A DNA stretch of 64,000 bases from Tagaea sp965279565. GTDB taxonomy: Bacteria > Pseudomonadota > Alphaproteobacteria > CACIAM-22H2. The stretch spans positions 1,984,001-2,048,000 of the forward strand of contig OZ257249.1 of the NCBI GenBank assembly GCA_965279565.1. The letters are read 5' to 3'. Positions within the stretch are counted from its first letter, which is position 1; every line of letters begins with the position of its first letter. A program made the position numbers and the translations under genes. Of this stretch, positions 25,362 to 34,700 are shown one piece after another. The notes under the pieces were generated by a model. That model was not told where the DNA came from. It worked only from the letters and a program-made list of their open reading frames with translations, and made no database searches.

Positions 25362-26390
25362 ATGGCTAAAGAAATTGCGCGGAAGGCATCCGAGGGTCCA
25401 AAAGTCCCCCGGATGACGACCCCTCCCGCCACACCGCGCACGGCCTGGATCATCAGCCCCGGCCAGGACGGCATGAAGGCGCAGTGCCGCGGCATCGCCG
25501 AGGCGCTCGGCCTCGCCTACGAGTTCCGCGACGTGCGGTTCCGTTTCCCCTTCACGTGGCTGCCGGAACCGGCCCTGATCGGCAACCCGTTCGCGAAGCT
25601 GCATGCTTCGTCCGCGCGCGTCGATCCGCCGTGGCCGGACGTGGCGATCACGCTGGGCTCGCGCTGCGCGCCCATCGGTGTCGCGATGAAACGCGCGAGC
25701 GGCGGCAAGGTCACGGCCCTGCACGTGCAGCGGCCGGCCCTGCCGGTCGGCTGGCTCGATGCCGTGATCGCCCCGTGGCACGACGGTGTGCGCGGCGAGA
25801 ACGTGATCGAGACGGTTGCGGCCCTGCATCACGTGACGCGCGAAAAGCTCGATGCCGCAAGGCTCCGGTGGATGCCGGTGTTCGCGCATCTGAAGCGTCC
25901 GCTCGTCGCCTTCCTGCTCGGCGGCTCGAATGGCTGGCGGCGCTACCGGATGTCGGACGAGGCGGTCGCGAAGATCGCCGCCGGGATCGCGAAGCTTGCC
26001 GCGGCGGGCTGCGGGGTGGCGCTCACGCCGTCGCGCCGCACCGATCCCGCCGCCGCCGCCGCGTTGCGTGCGGCCGCCAGTGCCGCCGGCGGCTATGCGT
26101 GGGACGGGCAGGGCGACAATCCCTATCTCGGCCTGCTCGCCTGCGCGGACGCGATCGTCGTGACCGAGGACTCGGTCTCGATGACCAGCGAGGCGCTGTC
26201 GACCGGCAAGCCGGTCTTCGTCGCCGCCCTGTCCGGCCGGTCGGGCCGGATCGCCGCCTTCCAGGCCGAAATGCGGCGCAAGGGCCTCACGCGGCCCTTC
26301 GACGGCGCCTACGCGACATGGCGCTACGATCCGCCCGACGACACGGCCCGGGCGGCCCGGCTGCTCCGGGAACGATTTGGCTGGGGATAA
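25362..26390 (+). CDS. ELM1/GtrOC1-family putative nucleoside-diphosphate-sugar epimerase
   Basis: A 342-residue protein of the mitochondrial-fission ELM1 family. It starts with TAWIISPGQDGMKAQCRGIA and has PDVAITLGSRCAPIGVAMKR, LLGGSNGWRRYRMSDE and a C-terminal VVTEDSVSMTSEALSTGKPV. The fold resembles GT-B glycosyltransferases, and bacterial members are linked to envelope sugar metabolism, though the reaction is not established. AAGG precedes the chosen ATG at 25362; 25344 and 25413 are alternatives. It lies upstream of trxB on the same strand. Confidence 0.75.
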   Translation: MAKEIARKASEGPKVPRMTTPPATPRTAWIISPGQDGMKAQCRGIAEALGLAYEFRDVRFRFPFTWLPEPALIGNPFAKLHASSARVDPPWPDVAITLGSRCAPIGVAMKRASGGKVTALHVQRPALPVGWLDAVIAPWHDGVRGENVIETVAALHHVTREKLDAARLRWMPVFAHLKRPLVAFLLGGSNGWRRYRMSDEAVAKIAAGIAKLAAAGCGVALTPSRRTDPAAAAALRAAASAAGGYAWDGQGDNPYLGLLACADAIVVTEDSVSMTSEALSTGKPVFVAALSGRSGRIAAFQAEMRRKGLTRPFDGAYATWRYDPPDDTARAARLLRERFGWG

Positions 26391-26461
26391 CCCGGCTCGC
26401 ATCTTTCCCGGCTTGGGCATGCCTGCTAGGTTTGCGTGAAACGCATAGCAGGACGAGTCCG

Positions 26462-27430
26462 ATGCCCCAGACCCACCGCACGAAGATGCTGATCGTCGGT
26501 TCCGGCCCCGCCGGTTACACGGCCGCGATCTACGCCACGCGCGCCAATCTCTCCCCGATCCTCGTGCGCGGCATGCAGCCCGGCGGGCAGCTTTCCATCA
26601 CGACCGACGTCGAGAATTTCCCCGGCTTCGACAAGCCCATCCAGGGCCCGTGGCTGATGGAGCAGATGTATAAACAGTGCGAACATATCGGCACGCTGAT
26701 GCTCGAGGACCTGGTCGTGAAGATCGACCTCTCGAAGCGGCCGTTCGTGGCGACCGGGGATTCCGGCGACACCTACATCGCCGACACGGTCGTGATCTGC
26801 ACGGGCGCCCAGGCGCGCTGGCTCGGCCTGTCGTCGGAAGAGAAGTACCGCGGGGCCGGCGTTTCGGCCTGCGCCACGTGCGACGGGTTCTTCTTCCGGG
26901 GCAAGAAGGTCGCGGTCGTCGGCGGCGGCAACACGGCGGTGGAAGAGGCGCTCTACCTCACCAACCACGCCACGAAGGTCACGCTCATCCACCGGCGCGA
27001 CACGCTGCGCGCCGAGAAGATGATGCAGGCCCGCCTGTTCAAGCACCCGAAGATCGAGGTCGTGTGGAACTCGGCGGTCGACGAGGTGCTGGGTGCCGGC
27101 ACGCCGGCGGCGGTCACGGGCCTCAAGCTCAAGAACCTGCAGAGCGGGGCGCTCTCGCAGATCGACATCGACGGCCTGTTCGTCGCGATCGGCCACGTGC
27201 CCGCGACCGAAGTGTTCAAGGGCCAGGTCGACATGGACTCGGAAGGCTACATCCTGACCAAGCCCGATTCGACCGCGACCAACGTCGCGGGCGTCTACGC
27301 CGCGGGCGACGTGAAGGACAAGGTGTTCCGCCAGGCCGTCACGGCCGCAGGGATGGGCTGCATGGCCGCCCTCGAGGCCGAGAAGTTCCTGGCGCACGCG
27401 GAGGCCGGCCAGCAGGCCGCCGCCGAATAA
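26462..27430 (+). CDS. trxB: Thioredoxin-disulfide reductase TrxB
   Basis: A 322-residue flavoprotein that reduces thioredoxin with NADPH. FAD-binding MLIVGSGPAGYTAAIYATRA is at the N-terminus, the redox pair is CATC (SACATCDGFFF, about residues 140-150), the NADPH motif is VAVVGGGNTAVEEAL with HRRD, and the C-terminal FAD motif is VYAAGDVKDKVFRQAVTAAG. Length is normal. It precedes a LysR gene by 20 bases, and the two may be co-transcribed. Confidence 0.96.
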   Translation: MPQTHRTKMLIVGSGPAGYTAAIYATRANLSPILVRGMQPGGQLSITTDVENFPGFDKPIQGPWLMEQMYKQCEHIGTLMLEDLVVKIDLSKRPFVATGDSGDTYIADTVVICTGAQARWLGLSSEEKYRGAGVSACATCDGFFFRGKKVAVVGGGNTAVEEALYLTNHATKVTLIHRRDTLRAEKMMQARLFKHPKIEVVWNSAVDEVLGAGTPAAVTGLKLKNLQSGALSQIDIDGLFVAIGHVPATEVFKGQVDMDSEGYILTKPDSTATNVAGVYAAGDVKDKVFRQAVTAAGMGCMAALEAEKFLAHAEAGQQAAAE

Positions 27431-27450
27431 CGAGAAGAAGGGAAGCCGCA

Positions 27451-28350
27451 ATGTCGGCGATGGACTGGGACAAGCTTCGCATCTTCCACGCGGTCGCCGC
27501 CGCGGGGTCGTTCACGCATGCGGGCGAGAAGCTGAACCTGAGCCAGTCGGCCGTCAGCCGGCAGATCTCGGCACTCGAGGAATCGGTGCGCGCCCCCCTG
27601 TTCCACCGCCACGCGCGCGGCCTGATCCTGACCGAGCAGGGCGAACTGCTGTTCAACACCGTGCGCGACGTGTTCGACAAGCTCGCCCTCGTCGAAGCCC
27701 AGCTCGCCGAAACGAAGGAGCGCCCGTCGGGCCTGCTGCGCGTGACGACGACCGTCGCGTTCGGTTCCGTGTGGCTCGCCCCGCGCCTGCGCGACTTCTC
27801 CGACGCGTATCCCGACGTGCAGATCTCGATGCGCGTCGACGACCGCGAGCTCGATCTCGGCATGCGCGAGGCGGACTGCGCCATCCGCATGCATCCGCCC
27901 CGCCAGGCCGACCTCATCCAGCGCCACCTGCTGTCGGTGCATGTGCACGTGTTCGCCGGGCAGGACTATCTCAAGAAGTACGGCGCGCCGAAGACGGCGG
28001 CCGATCTCGACAAGCACCGCATCATCGTCTACGGCGACGACCCGAACCCGCCCTTCCCGAACGTGAACTGGCTGCTCGAAGTGGGGACCAGCGGCGGCAA
28101 GAAGCGCACGCCGGCCCTGATGGTCAACAATGTCTCCGCCATCCTGCGCGCGGTCGAGAACGGCATCGGCATCGCCGCCTTCCCGGATTACATCGCCCAG
28201 CAGAGCACCAAGATCGTCCAGGTCCTGCCCGAGCTCGAAGGGCCGACCTACGAGGCATATTTCGTCTATCCCGAGGAGCTGCGCAGCTCGAAAAGGATCG
28301 CGGTATTCCGCGATTACCTCGTCCAAAAGGTCGCGGAATCACAGTTTTAG
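27451..28350 (+). CDS. LysR-family transcriptional regulator
   Basis: A 299-residue LysR protein. The HTH covers residues 5-65 (WDKLRIFHAVAAAGSFTHAG, LNLSQSAVSRQISALEESV). The rest is the periplasmic-binding-protein-like effector domain. GAAGGGAAG lies before the ATG. It is directly downstream of trxB, an arrangement conserved in several alphaproteobacteria. Its target is not evident from sequence; a hairpin follows the stop. Confidence 0.9.
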   Translation: MSAMDWDKLRIFHAVAAAGSFTHAGEKLNLSQSAVSRQISALEESVRAPLFHRHARGLILTEQGELLFNTVRDVFDKLALVEAQLAETKERPSGLLRVTTTVAFGSVWLAPRLRDFSDAYPDVQISMRVDDRELDLGMREADCAIRMHPPRQADLIQRHLLSVHVHVFAGQDYLKKYGAPKTAADLDKHRIIVYGDDPNPPFPNVNWLLEVGTSGGKKRTPALMVNNVSAILRAVENGIGIAAFPDYIAQQSTKIVQVLPELEGPTYEAYFVYPEELRSSKRIAVFRDYLVQKVAESQF

Positions 28351-28364
28351 CGGCCAAATCGTAG

Positions 28365-28392
28365 GCATGCGAACAGTTCATGTCTCGCATGC
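28365..28392 (+). terminator. Hairpin after LysR gene, tentative terminator
   Basis: GCATGCGA and TCGCATGC form a perfect 8-bp inverted repeat around 12 bases, 14 bases after the LysR stop. A second small hairpin (AATGCC/GGCATT with T-rich loop) follows near 28396-28416. Neither has a clean T run, so termination is only a possibility. Confidence 0.3.
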
Positions 28393-28489
28393 AGTAAATG
28401 CCATTTTTTAAGGCATTCTTTAGACTATCTATTTCATCATTGGTGTCGCGTCGCACGCGAGTGCGTTCGGCGACGCCGGTCGAGCCGAG

Positions 28490-28613
28490 GACCACTTTTT
28501 CGGCGGGTTCGGGCCTTCGGGCCCGGACGGGGTCCCCTCCGGACCCTGCGTCTCCCAGACGTGAAGCCTCCCTGTTCAACTCGCCCGGTGCCTCGGCACC
28601 GGGCGTTTTTTTT
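28490..28613 (+). ncRNA. Structured small RNA candidate, suhB/alpha-r7-like
   Basis: This gene-free stretch has nested hairpins (GGGCC-TTCG-GGCCC and CCGGA/TCCGG arms). It then has the unpaired C-rich run GTGAAGCCTCCCTGTTCAAC and a strong intrinsic terminator. The single-stranded CCTCCC just before a terminator is the hallmark of alphaproteobacterial anti-Shine-Dalgarno trans-acting RNAs such as suhB (alpha-r7) relatives. The family name is from memory and not from a model search. The 5' end is not defined. Confidence 0.5.
28582..28613 (+). terminator. Intrinsic terminator of the small RNA candidate
   Basis: CGCCCGGTG and CACCGGGCG form a perfect 9-bp stem (loop CCTCGG, which can extend it by two pairs) followed directly by eight Ts. 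This is the strongest plus-strand intrinsic terminator I saw in the window. No coding gene ends here: the LysR stop is more than 230 bases upstream, which supports an independent RNA gene. Confidence 0.85.
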
Positions 28614-28651
28614 AGGTGTAACGCGCGGGCCCGCGCCCGCGAACGGGAAGC

Positions 28652-29092
28652 ATGGAACGCCGCGCCTTCATCGCCCTCGCTCTCGCCGCCGCGTTCGCGC
28701 CGCCCGCGCGCGCCGACCAGTTCAACGCGCGCGGCGGGCTCGCCATCGGCGGCTACGACCCGGTCGCGTACTTCACGCAAGGCCGCGCGCGGCGCGGTGC
28801 GAACATGCACTATCTCGACTGGGCGGATTCGCGCTGGCTGTTCCTGTCCGCCGCCCATCGCGACGCGTTCGCCGCCGATCCGGAGCGCTACGCGCCGCGC
28901 TATGGCGGCTGGTGCGCCTACGGCATGGCGCACGGCTACAAGGCGCCGATCGACGCCGAAGCCTGGACGATCGTCGACGGCCGACTCTATCTCAACTACA
29001 GCAAGTCGATCCGGCGCACATGGCTCGACGACGTGCCGGGATTCCTCGCGAAGGCCGACGCGAACTGGCCGACGGTTTCCGCGGCACCCTAG
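28652..29092 (+). CDS. YHS domain-containing exported protein
   Basis: A 146-residue protein with an N-terminal signal peptide (MERRAFIALALAAAFAPPARA). A YHS domain follows: GGLAIGGYDPVAYFTQGRAR, then MHYLDWADSRWLFLSAAHRDAFAADPERYAPRYGG, with CAYGMAHGYKAP after it. YHS domains are linked to metal binding, often heavy metals or copper. GGGAAG is the ribosome site. It converges on the aminotransferase gene with a four-base CTAG overlap. Partner and metal are unknown. Confidence 0.8.
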   Translation: MERRAFIALALAAAFAPPARADQFNARGGLAIGGYDPVAYFTQGRARRGANMHYLDWADSRWLFLSAAHRDAFAADPERYAPRYGGWCAYGMAHGYKAPIDAEAWTIVDGRLYLNYSKSIRRTWLDDVPGFLAKADANWPTVSAAP

Positions 29093-30456
29093 GCCGGCTT
29101 CAGGACCGGCAGCGCCACGTCGAGGCCCTTCTTCAGCATCGCCAGCATCTCGCCGATCTGCTCCTTCGTGATGATCAGCGGCGGCGTGAAGGCGATGCGG
29201 TCGCCGATCGCGCGCACGACGAGGCCGGCCTTCTGGCATTCGTCCTGGACGACGATACCCGCCTTCTTCGCCGCGTCGAAGGGCACGCGCTTGGCCTTGT
29301 CGGCCATGATCTCGAGGCCAGCGATGAGGCCGACGCCGCGCGCGTTGCCGACCAGCGGGTGGCTCTCCAGCGCCTTGAGCCCGTCCTGCATCGCCGGACC
29401 CACCTTGCGGACATGGCCGACGATGTCGCGCTCCTCGTAGATCTTCAGCGTCTCGATCGCCACGGCGCAGGCCACCGGATGGCCGCCATAGGTGAAGCCG
29501 TGGCCGAACGTGCCGAGCTTGCCCGACTGGTCGAGCATCGCGTCGTAGATCTTTTCCGAGATCATCAGCGCCGAGATCGGCTGGTAGGCCGCCGACAGCG
29601 CCTTGGCGCACGACACCATGTCGGGCTGCAGGTCGTAGGTCTCGCTGCCCCACATGTTGCCCGTGCGCCCGAAGCCGCAGATCACCTCGTCGGCGATAAA
29701 CAGGATGTCGTACTTCTTCAGGATCGGCTGGATCTTCGCGAAATAGCCCTTCGGCGGCGTGATCGCCCCGCCGCCGCCCTGCACGGGCTCGGCGAAGAAG
29801 GCGGCCACGGTCTCGGGCCCTTCGGCGAGGATCATCTGCTCGAGCCTGTCCGCCATCCGCTGCGAGAACTGCTCCTCGCTCTCGCCTTCCTCGTGGAAGC
29901 GGTAATAGTGCGGGTTCTCGGTGTGGCGGAACTGCGGCAGGGGTGCGTCGAACGCGGCATGCATGTGCGGCTGCCCCGACGCGCTGACCGACGCCACCGT
30001 GTTGCCGTGATAGCCGCGGACGCGGCCGATGATCTTCTTCTTGTTCGGGCGGCCGAGCGCGTTGTTGTAATACCAGACGAGCTTGATCGCCGCGTCGTTG
30101 GCTTCCGAGCCCGAGCACTGGAACAGCACCTTCGACATGCCCTTGGGTGCGATCGACAGCAGCCGGTCGGCAAGCTCGACGCTGGGCACGTGGCTCTTGG
30201 CGAAGAACGTGTGGTAATAGGGCAGTTCCAGCAGCTGCTTGTACGCCGCGTCCGCCAGCCGCTTCTCCGAGAAGCCGAGCGACGCGCACCACAGTCCCGC
30301 CATCGCCTCGAGATAGCGGTTGCCCGCCTCGTCGAACACGTAGATGCCTTCGCCGCGTCGCATGATCGTGCCGCCGTTGTCGCGATAGGCGGCAAGGTCG
30401 GTCTGCTGGTGGACGAGGCTGGCGCGGTCGAGCAGGTCGTGGGAGTTGAGGGCCAT
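29089..30456 (-). CDS. Class III aminotransferase, putrescine/omega-amino acid type
   Basis: A 455-residue PLP-dependent class III aminotransferase. The PLP-phosphate turn is CSGSEANDAAIKL, the Asp that holds the pyridine N is in FIADEVICGFGRTG, and the Schiff-base Lys is in MVSCAKALSAAYQPISALM. The close resemblance is to SpuC-type putrescine or polyamine:pyruvate aminotransferases. The polyamine-type importer genes downstream on the same strand support polyamine catabolism. Beta-alanine:pyruvate activity is a possible alternative. Confidence 0.85.
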   Translation of the reverse strand: MALNSHDLLDRASLVHQQTDLAAYRDNGGTIMRRGEGIYVFDEAGNRYLEAMAGLWCASLGFSEKRLADAAYKQLLELPYYHTFFAKSHVPSVELADRLLSIAPKGMSKVLFQCSGSEANDAAIKLVWYYNNALGRPNKKKIIGRVRGYHGNTVASVSASGQPHMHAAFDAPLPQFRHTENPHYYRFHEEGESEEQFSQRMADRLEQMILAEGPETVAAFFAEPVQGGGGAITPPKGYFAKIQPILKKYDILFIADEVICGFGRTGNMWGSETYDLQPDMVSCAKALSAAYQPISALMISEKIYDAMLDQSGKLGTFGHGFTYGGHPVACAVAIETLKIYEERDIVGHVRKVGPAMQDGLKALESHPLVGNARGVGLIAGLEIMADKAKRVPFDAAKKAGIVVQDECQKAGLVVRAIGDRIAFTPPLIITKEQIGEMLAMLKKGLDVALPVLKPA

Positions 30457-30497
30457 GGCGGTTTCCTGATGGCGGCGAAGGAAGGGTTATACGACCG

Positions 30498-31379
30498 TCA
30501 CGCGTGCGCGGGAACGGCGGCAGTTTCGGCGGCCTCGCTGCGCGCGGCGGCCTCGGCGCGCCGCGAGGCGATGTTCTGCTCGTGGCGCTTGAAGAGCTCG
30601 AAGAGAATCGCGCCGACGACCGTGACCGCGACGATCGCGACGGCCAGCGCGCTCAGCGCCGGCGTCGTGCCCACGCGGATGCGGCCGGCGAGCACGGTGG
30701 TCAGCGTCTTGTCGGCGAGGATCGCGAAGGTCGTGGTGTTGTAATTCTCGAACGACGACAGGAACGCGATGACGATCGCCGATCCGATGGCCGGCATCAT
30801 GAACGGGATCAGCACGTGGAAGAAGACCTGCGTGCGCGAAGCGCCGAGGTCGAGGGCGGCTTCCTCCAGCGTGCGGTCGAAGCGCGCGAGACGGGCGAGG
30901 AAGATCAGCATCGTGTAGGCCGAGATGAAGCTCGACTGGGCCAGCACGGTCAGCACCGTGCCGTCGTAGATGAACTTGAGCCCGGTCGTGTCGGTGAGAT
31001 GGCGCCAGAACACCACGGTCGATATCCCGATGATCACGCCGGGCGTGAGGACCGGCGAAACGACGATCAGGTAGTAGAAGGACTGCGCGCGCGAATAGAC
31101 CTGCGTGAGCAGGATGGCGCCGGCGAGCCCGACGGGAACGGAGACCGCGACGACGAGAATGCCGATCCACACGCTCTTCTTGAGGCCGTAGACGATGTCG
31201 CGGTCGTTCGCGAGATTCGCGAACCAGCTCCAGGTGAAGCCCTCGATCGGATAGAAGGTCGGGTAGGCGGGCGTGTTGAAGGCGGTCACGCCCATCACGA
31301 CGAGCGGCCCGAACAGGTAGACGAAGAACAGCACGATGTAGAAGCCCAGCATCGCCTTCTGGATCGTCCGCGACGTCAT
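30498..31379 (-). CDS. Polyamine-type ABC permease (PotC-like)
   Basis: A 293-residue inner-membrane permease with six helices. Its EAA loop is TLEEAALDLGASRTQVFFHV. A polar Ala/Glu-rich C-terminal tail extends past the last helix (KRHEQNIASRRAEAAARSE). It overlaps the upstream permease by four bases. It pairs with the PotB-like protein; polyamine specificity is inferred from the binding protein and the aminotransferase. Confidence 0.9.
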   Translation of the reverse strand: MTSRTIQKAMLGFYIVLFFVYLFGPLVVMGVTAFNTPAYPTFYPIEGFTWSWFANLANDRDIVYGLKKSVWIGILVVAVSVPVGLAGAILLTQVYSRAQSFYYLIVVSPVLTPGVIIGISTVVFWRHLTDTTGLKFIYDGTVLTVLAQSSFISAYTMLIFLARLARFDRTLEEAALDLGASRTQVFFHVLIPFMMPAIGSAIVIAFLSSFENYNTTTFAILADKTLTTVLAGRIRVGTTPALSALAVAIVAVTVVGAILFELFKRHEQNIASRRAEAAARSEAAETAAVPAHA

Positions 31380-32395
31380 TTCGCGATCTCCCCGAGGCGC
31401 AGCCTGAAGATCTTCAGCACCAGCAGCACGAATACCACGCACGCCACCAGCAGGATCAGCGCGTAGGCCGCCCCCTGCTGCCAGTTGAAGGCCTGGTAGA
31501 AGCGGTCGTAGACGATCGGCGTAAACCACAGCGTGCGCGGCCCGCCCAGGACGAGCGGGGCGGCCAGCGCCCCCGCCGTCAGCATGAACACGAGCGTGGC
31601 GCCCGACGCGATGCCGGGCTTGGCGTGCGGCAGCACGATGAAGAGGTGGATGTGCCACCAGGGTGCACCGAGGTCGCGCGCCGCCTCGAGCTGGTTGCGG
31701 TCGAGCGTCTCGATCGCGTTGTAGAGCGCGAACATCATCATCAGCAGGTAGGCATAGGCGAGGCCGGAATAGAGCGCCACGTCGGCGGCGATGAAATCGA
31801 TCGGCTGGTCGGTGATGCCGGCCCCCATCAGCAGCCTGTTGATCACGCCCTGGCTGGCGAAAAGCAGGCGGAACGCGAAGGCGCGCAGGATCTCGTTGAC
31901 CCAGTAGGGGGCGATCAGCATCAGCATGAGCAGGCGAAGTCGCGCGGGCCTGGCGACCTGGGCCATGTAGAAGGCGATCGGGTAGCAGATGACGAAATCG
32001 AGGATCGTGATCAGGATCGACACCCAGATCGTCAGGCCGAACGCCTTCAGGTGCGTCGTGTTCCACGATGCGGTCGAGGTCGTCGAGCCGAACAGGAAGT
32101 AGCGGTAGTTCTCGAGCGTGTAGATGTCGCGCGGGCTGCCCCACTGCGGCGGCGGCAGGCGGGGACGGAACGACAGGTCGATCATCGACAGCATCGGCAG
32201 CACGATCATGAAGACCGTCCACAGCCCGACCGCGACGACCAGGAAGATCGCAACGGGCCAGCCGTTCATCGCGACGAAGCCGGGCCCTGCGGCGGGGCCC
32301 GCGCGCCGGCGGTCGTGGATCGCGAGGATCGCAAAGGCGACGACGATCACCGCCGGCAGGGCGAAGATGACGATCTGGCCGACCGAGCTATGCAT
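31376..32395 (-). CDS. Polyamine-type ABC permease (PotB-like)
   Basis: A 339-residue permease. The first segment is a helix near residues 5-25 with a basic HDRRR, then the usual six-helix core with ALYNAIETLDRNQLEAARDL as the EAA loop. I start at MHSSVGQIVIF because an earlier in-frame ATG lies deep inside the ATPase gene. It overlaps the ATPase gene by eight bases. Confidence 0.88.
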   Translation of the reverse strand: MHSSVGQIVIFALPAVIVVAFAILAIHDRRRAGPAAGPGFVAMNGWPVAIFLVVAVGLWTVFMIVLPMLSMIDLSFRPRLPPPQWGSPRDIYTLENYRYFLFGSTTSTASWNTTHLKAFGLTIWVSILITILDFVICYPIAFYMAQVARPARLRLLMLMLIAPYWVNEILRAFAFRLLFASQGVINRLLMGAGITDQPIDFIAADVALYSGLAYAYLLMMMFALYNAIETLDRNQLEAARDLGAPWWHIHLFIVLPHAKPGIASGATLVFMLTAGALAAPLVLGGPRTLWFTPIVYDRFYQAFNWQQGAAYALILLVACVVFVLLVLKIFRLRLGEIAK

Positions 32396-33461
32396 CGCCG
32401 GCCGTATCCGGCGGCAGGACGAGCGCTTCCTCGGCCTTGTAGGCGAGGCGGATCTCGGCCCCCTTGGGCGGGATGTCGCGCGCGGCGGCACCGGAGACGA
32501 GGACGGTCAGCGGCCTTCCGTCGGCGGCGGCGAGCGTCAGCAGCGTGCCCGTCCCCTCGAACGCGGCGTCGGTGACGCGCGCCGGGATCCCGTCGGCGGA
32601 CGGCACGAGTAGCTCGGGGCGCAGGAACAGCAGGGCCTGCGAGCCGGGACGCAGGTTGCGCACGTTGCGCCCGCGCAGGCTTCCGATCGGCGTATCGACC
32701 GACGCGATGGCGCCGTCGACGGCCGACACCGTGCCGGGAAGAATGTTGCTCTCGCCGACGAACGAGGCGACGAAGGCGGTTTCCGGATTGTTGTAGAGCG
32801 TGCGCCCGTCCGAGATCTGCTCGATCACGCCGCGGTTCATCACGGCGATGCGGTCCGACATCGCCAGCGCCTCGCCCTGGTCGTGCGTGATGTAGACGAA
32901 CGTGATGCCCACGCGCCGCTGGATGGCGCGCAGCTCGTTGCGCATGTGCTGGCGCAGCTTGAGATCGAGTGCGGAGAGCGGCTCGTCGAGGAGCAGCACC
33001 TGCGGCTCGACGGCGAGGGCGCGCGCGATGGCCACGCGCTGCTTCTGGCCGCCCGACAGCTCGTCGATGCGCTTGCGGCCCTGCCCGGAAAGGGCGATCA
33101 GGTCGAGCAGGCGCTCGACCGTCTCCGCGCGCTTGCGGCGCGCGATCCCGCGCACGCGCATGCCGTACGCGATGTTGTCGGCGACCGACATGTTCGGGAA
33201 GAGGGCGAGGTTCTGGAAGATCAGCGCGGTGGGCCGCACGTTGGGGCCGATGCCGCGCATGTCCTTGCCGTCGATCAGCACGCGGCCGGCCGACGGTTCG
33301 ATGAATCCGGAAATGGTCCGCAGGAGCGTGGTCTTCCCGCAGCCCGAAGGGCCGAGGAACGAGAAGAACTCACCGGGTGCGATGTCGAGTTTGGCGCCGT
33401 CGACGGCTGTGAAATCGCCGAAACGGACGCTGACGCGGTCGAGCTGGACGGCAGCGGTCAT
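32388..33461 (-). CDS. Polyamine-type ABC ATPase (PotA-like)
   Basis: A 357-residue ATPase. Walker A is FLGPSGCGKTT, the signature is ELSGGQKQRVAIARALAVEP, Walker B is LLLDEPLSALD and the switch is ITHDQGEALAMSDRIAVM. Residues 240-357 form a TOBE/OB regulatory domain, as in PotA and FbpC. It is the second gene of the operon, 66 bases downstream of the binding protein, and drives import through the two permeases. Confidence 0.92.
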   Translation of the reverse strand: MTAAVQLDRVSVRFGDFTAVDGAKLDIAPGEFFSFLGPSGCGKTTLLRTISGFIEPSAGRVLIDGKDMRGIGPNVRPTALIFQNLALFPNMSVADNIAYGMRVRGIARRKRAETVERLLDLIALSGQGRKRIDELSGGQKQRVAIARALAVEPQVLLLDEPLSALDLKLRQHMRNELRAIQRRVGITFVYITHDQGEALAMSDRIAVMNRGVIEQISDGRTLYNNPETAFVASFVGESNILPGTVSAVDGAIASVDTPIGSLRGRNVRNLRPGSQALLFLRPELLVPSADGIPARVTDAAFEGTGTLLTLAAADGRPLTVLVSGAAARDIPPKGAEIRLAYKAEEALVLPPDTAGDA

Positions 33462-33527
33462 GACTGATTGCCCGAGAAGGACGACCGCCGCCGGCCGGGG
33501 ATCTCCCGGCCGGCGGCGACCGCCGGA

Positions 33528-34700
33528 TCAGGCGGCCTTGAACTTTTCGGCGTACTGCGTGCGCAGTTCGGCGAACCACGACGGCTCGGGCGGGCGGTGC
33601 CAGAGCTTCGAGGTCGCGTCTTCCGGATAGGCTTCGGCAAAGTTCTTCTTCGCCTCGGCCGACAGCAGCGCGTCCGCACCCTTGGCGACCGCGTTGTAGC
33701 CCGAACCGTCGGCGACCTTCGCGGAGACGTCGGCCATGTGGCAGTAGTTGACCCACTCGTAGGCCTGCGCGACGTTCTTCGCACCCTTCGTGAGCGACCA
33801 GCCGTCGAGCCACGCGATGGCGCCTTCCTGCGGCGCCATGTACGAGACCGGGCGGCCCTGCTTCTTGAGCGACAGCGCCGGACCGTCCCAGGTCTGGCCG
33901 ATGACGCAGCCGTTCTCGAGGAAGCCCGACTTGGTGTTGTCGGCCGAATCCCAGAACTGCTTGATCCACGGCTTCTTCGAGATCGCGAACTTCAGCGCCT
34001 CGTCGTAGATCCGCTTCATGTTCGCTTCGTCCTTGAAGGCGTCCATGCCGCGGTTGGACGGCAGCTTGCCCGTACGGTCCCACCACAGGACGATGCTCTG
34101 CAGCAGCGAGTGCGGGCGGCCCTGCACCTTGCCGCGATACTGGTCGTCCCACAGCGTGCCGAAGCTGAGCGTCTTGTAATCCAGCTTGGTCTGGTCCGTG
34201 CGCCAGGCGATGGCTTCCGAACCCCAGCAATGCGGCACGTGGAAGAGCTTGCCGTCCCACGTCCATTCGCTGGTCGAGCCCTGGAGCATCGACGGCAGCA
34301 GGTTGTCGAGCTTCAGCTTGTTCGTGTCGAACGGCTGGAGGACCGCCAGGTCCTTGAACTGCGGCGAGCGGTCGCGCGTCGGCTGGCACAGGTCGAAGCC
34401 CGCACCGCCGGTCGCCTGGAGCTTGTTGATCTGCTCTTCGTTCTGCGAGAACGGAACCTTGTTGATCTTGATGCCGGTCTTCTTCTCGAAATCCGGGATG
34501 ACCGGATCGGGAAGTTCGTCGTCCCAATGCAGCAGCGTCAGCTCGCCCGACGAAGACTGGGCGTTGGCGACGATCGCCGGCCCGACGGCCGCGAACGCGC
34601 CGGCCGCGGCGGCGGCCTTGAACATCGAGCGGCGGTTGAACGTGCGTGCGGCCAGCAGCGTCTCGATGGTCGAGTTCGTGTCTTTGTTTCTGGTTTTCAT
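33528..34700 (-). CDS. Polyamine-type solute-binding protein (PotD/PotF-like), Tat-type signal
   Basis: A 390-residue periplasmic receptor. The leader has FNRRSMFKAAAAAGAFA, a twin-arginine-like motif, with cleavage near VANAQS. Mature residues follow the PotD pattern (LTLLHWDDELPDPVIPDFEK, NCHMADVSAKVADGSGYN-like C-terminal stretch). GGGGTGA precedes the ATG. It is the first gene of the importer operon; the 224-base gap upstream should hold the promoter, which I could not pin down. Putrescine or spermidine is the probable ligand. Confidence 0.88.
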   Translation of the reverse strand: MKTRNKDTNSTIETLLAARTFNRRSMFKAAAAAGAFAAVGPAIVANAQSSSGELTLLHWDDELPDPVIPDFEKKTGIKINKVPFSQNEEQINKLQATGGAGFDLCQPTRDRSPQFKDLAVLQPFDTNKLKLDNLLPSMLQGSTSEWTWDGKLFHVPHCWGSEAIAWRTDQTKLDYKTLSFGTLWDDQYRGKVQGRPHSLLQSIVLWWDRTGKLPSNRGMDAFKDEANMKRIYDEALKFAISKKPWIKQFWDSADNTKSGFLENGCVIGQTWDGPALSLKKQGRPVSYMAPQEGAIAWLDGWSLTKGAKNVAQAYEWVNYCHMADVSAKVADGSGYNAVAKGADALLSAEAKKNFAEAYPEDATSKLWHRPPEPSWFAELRTQYAEKFKAA

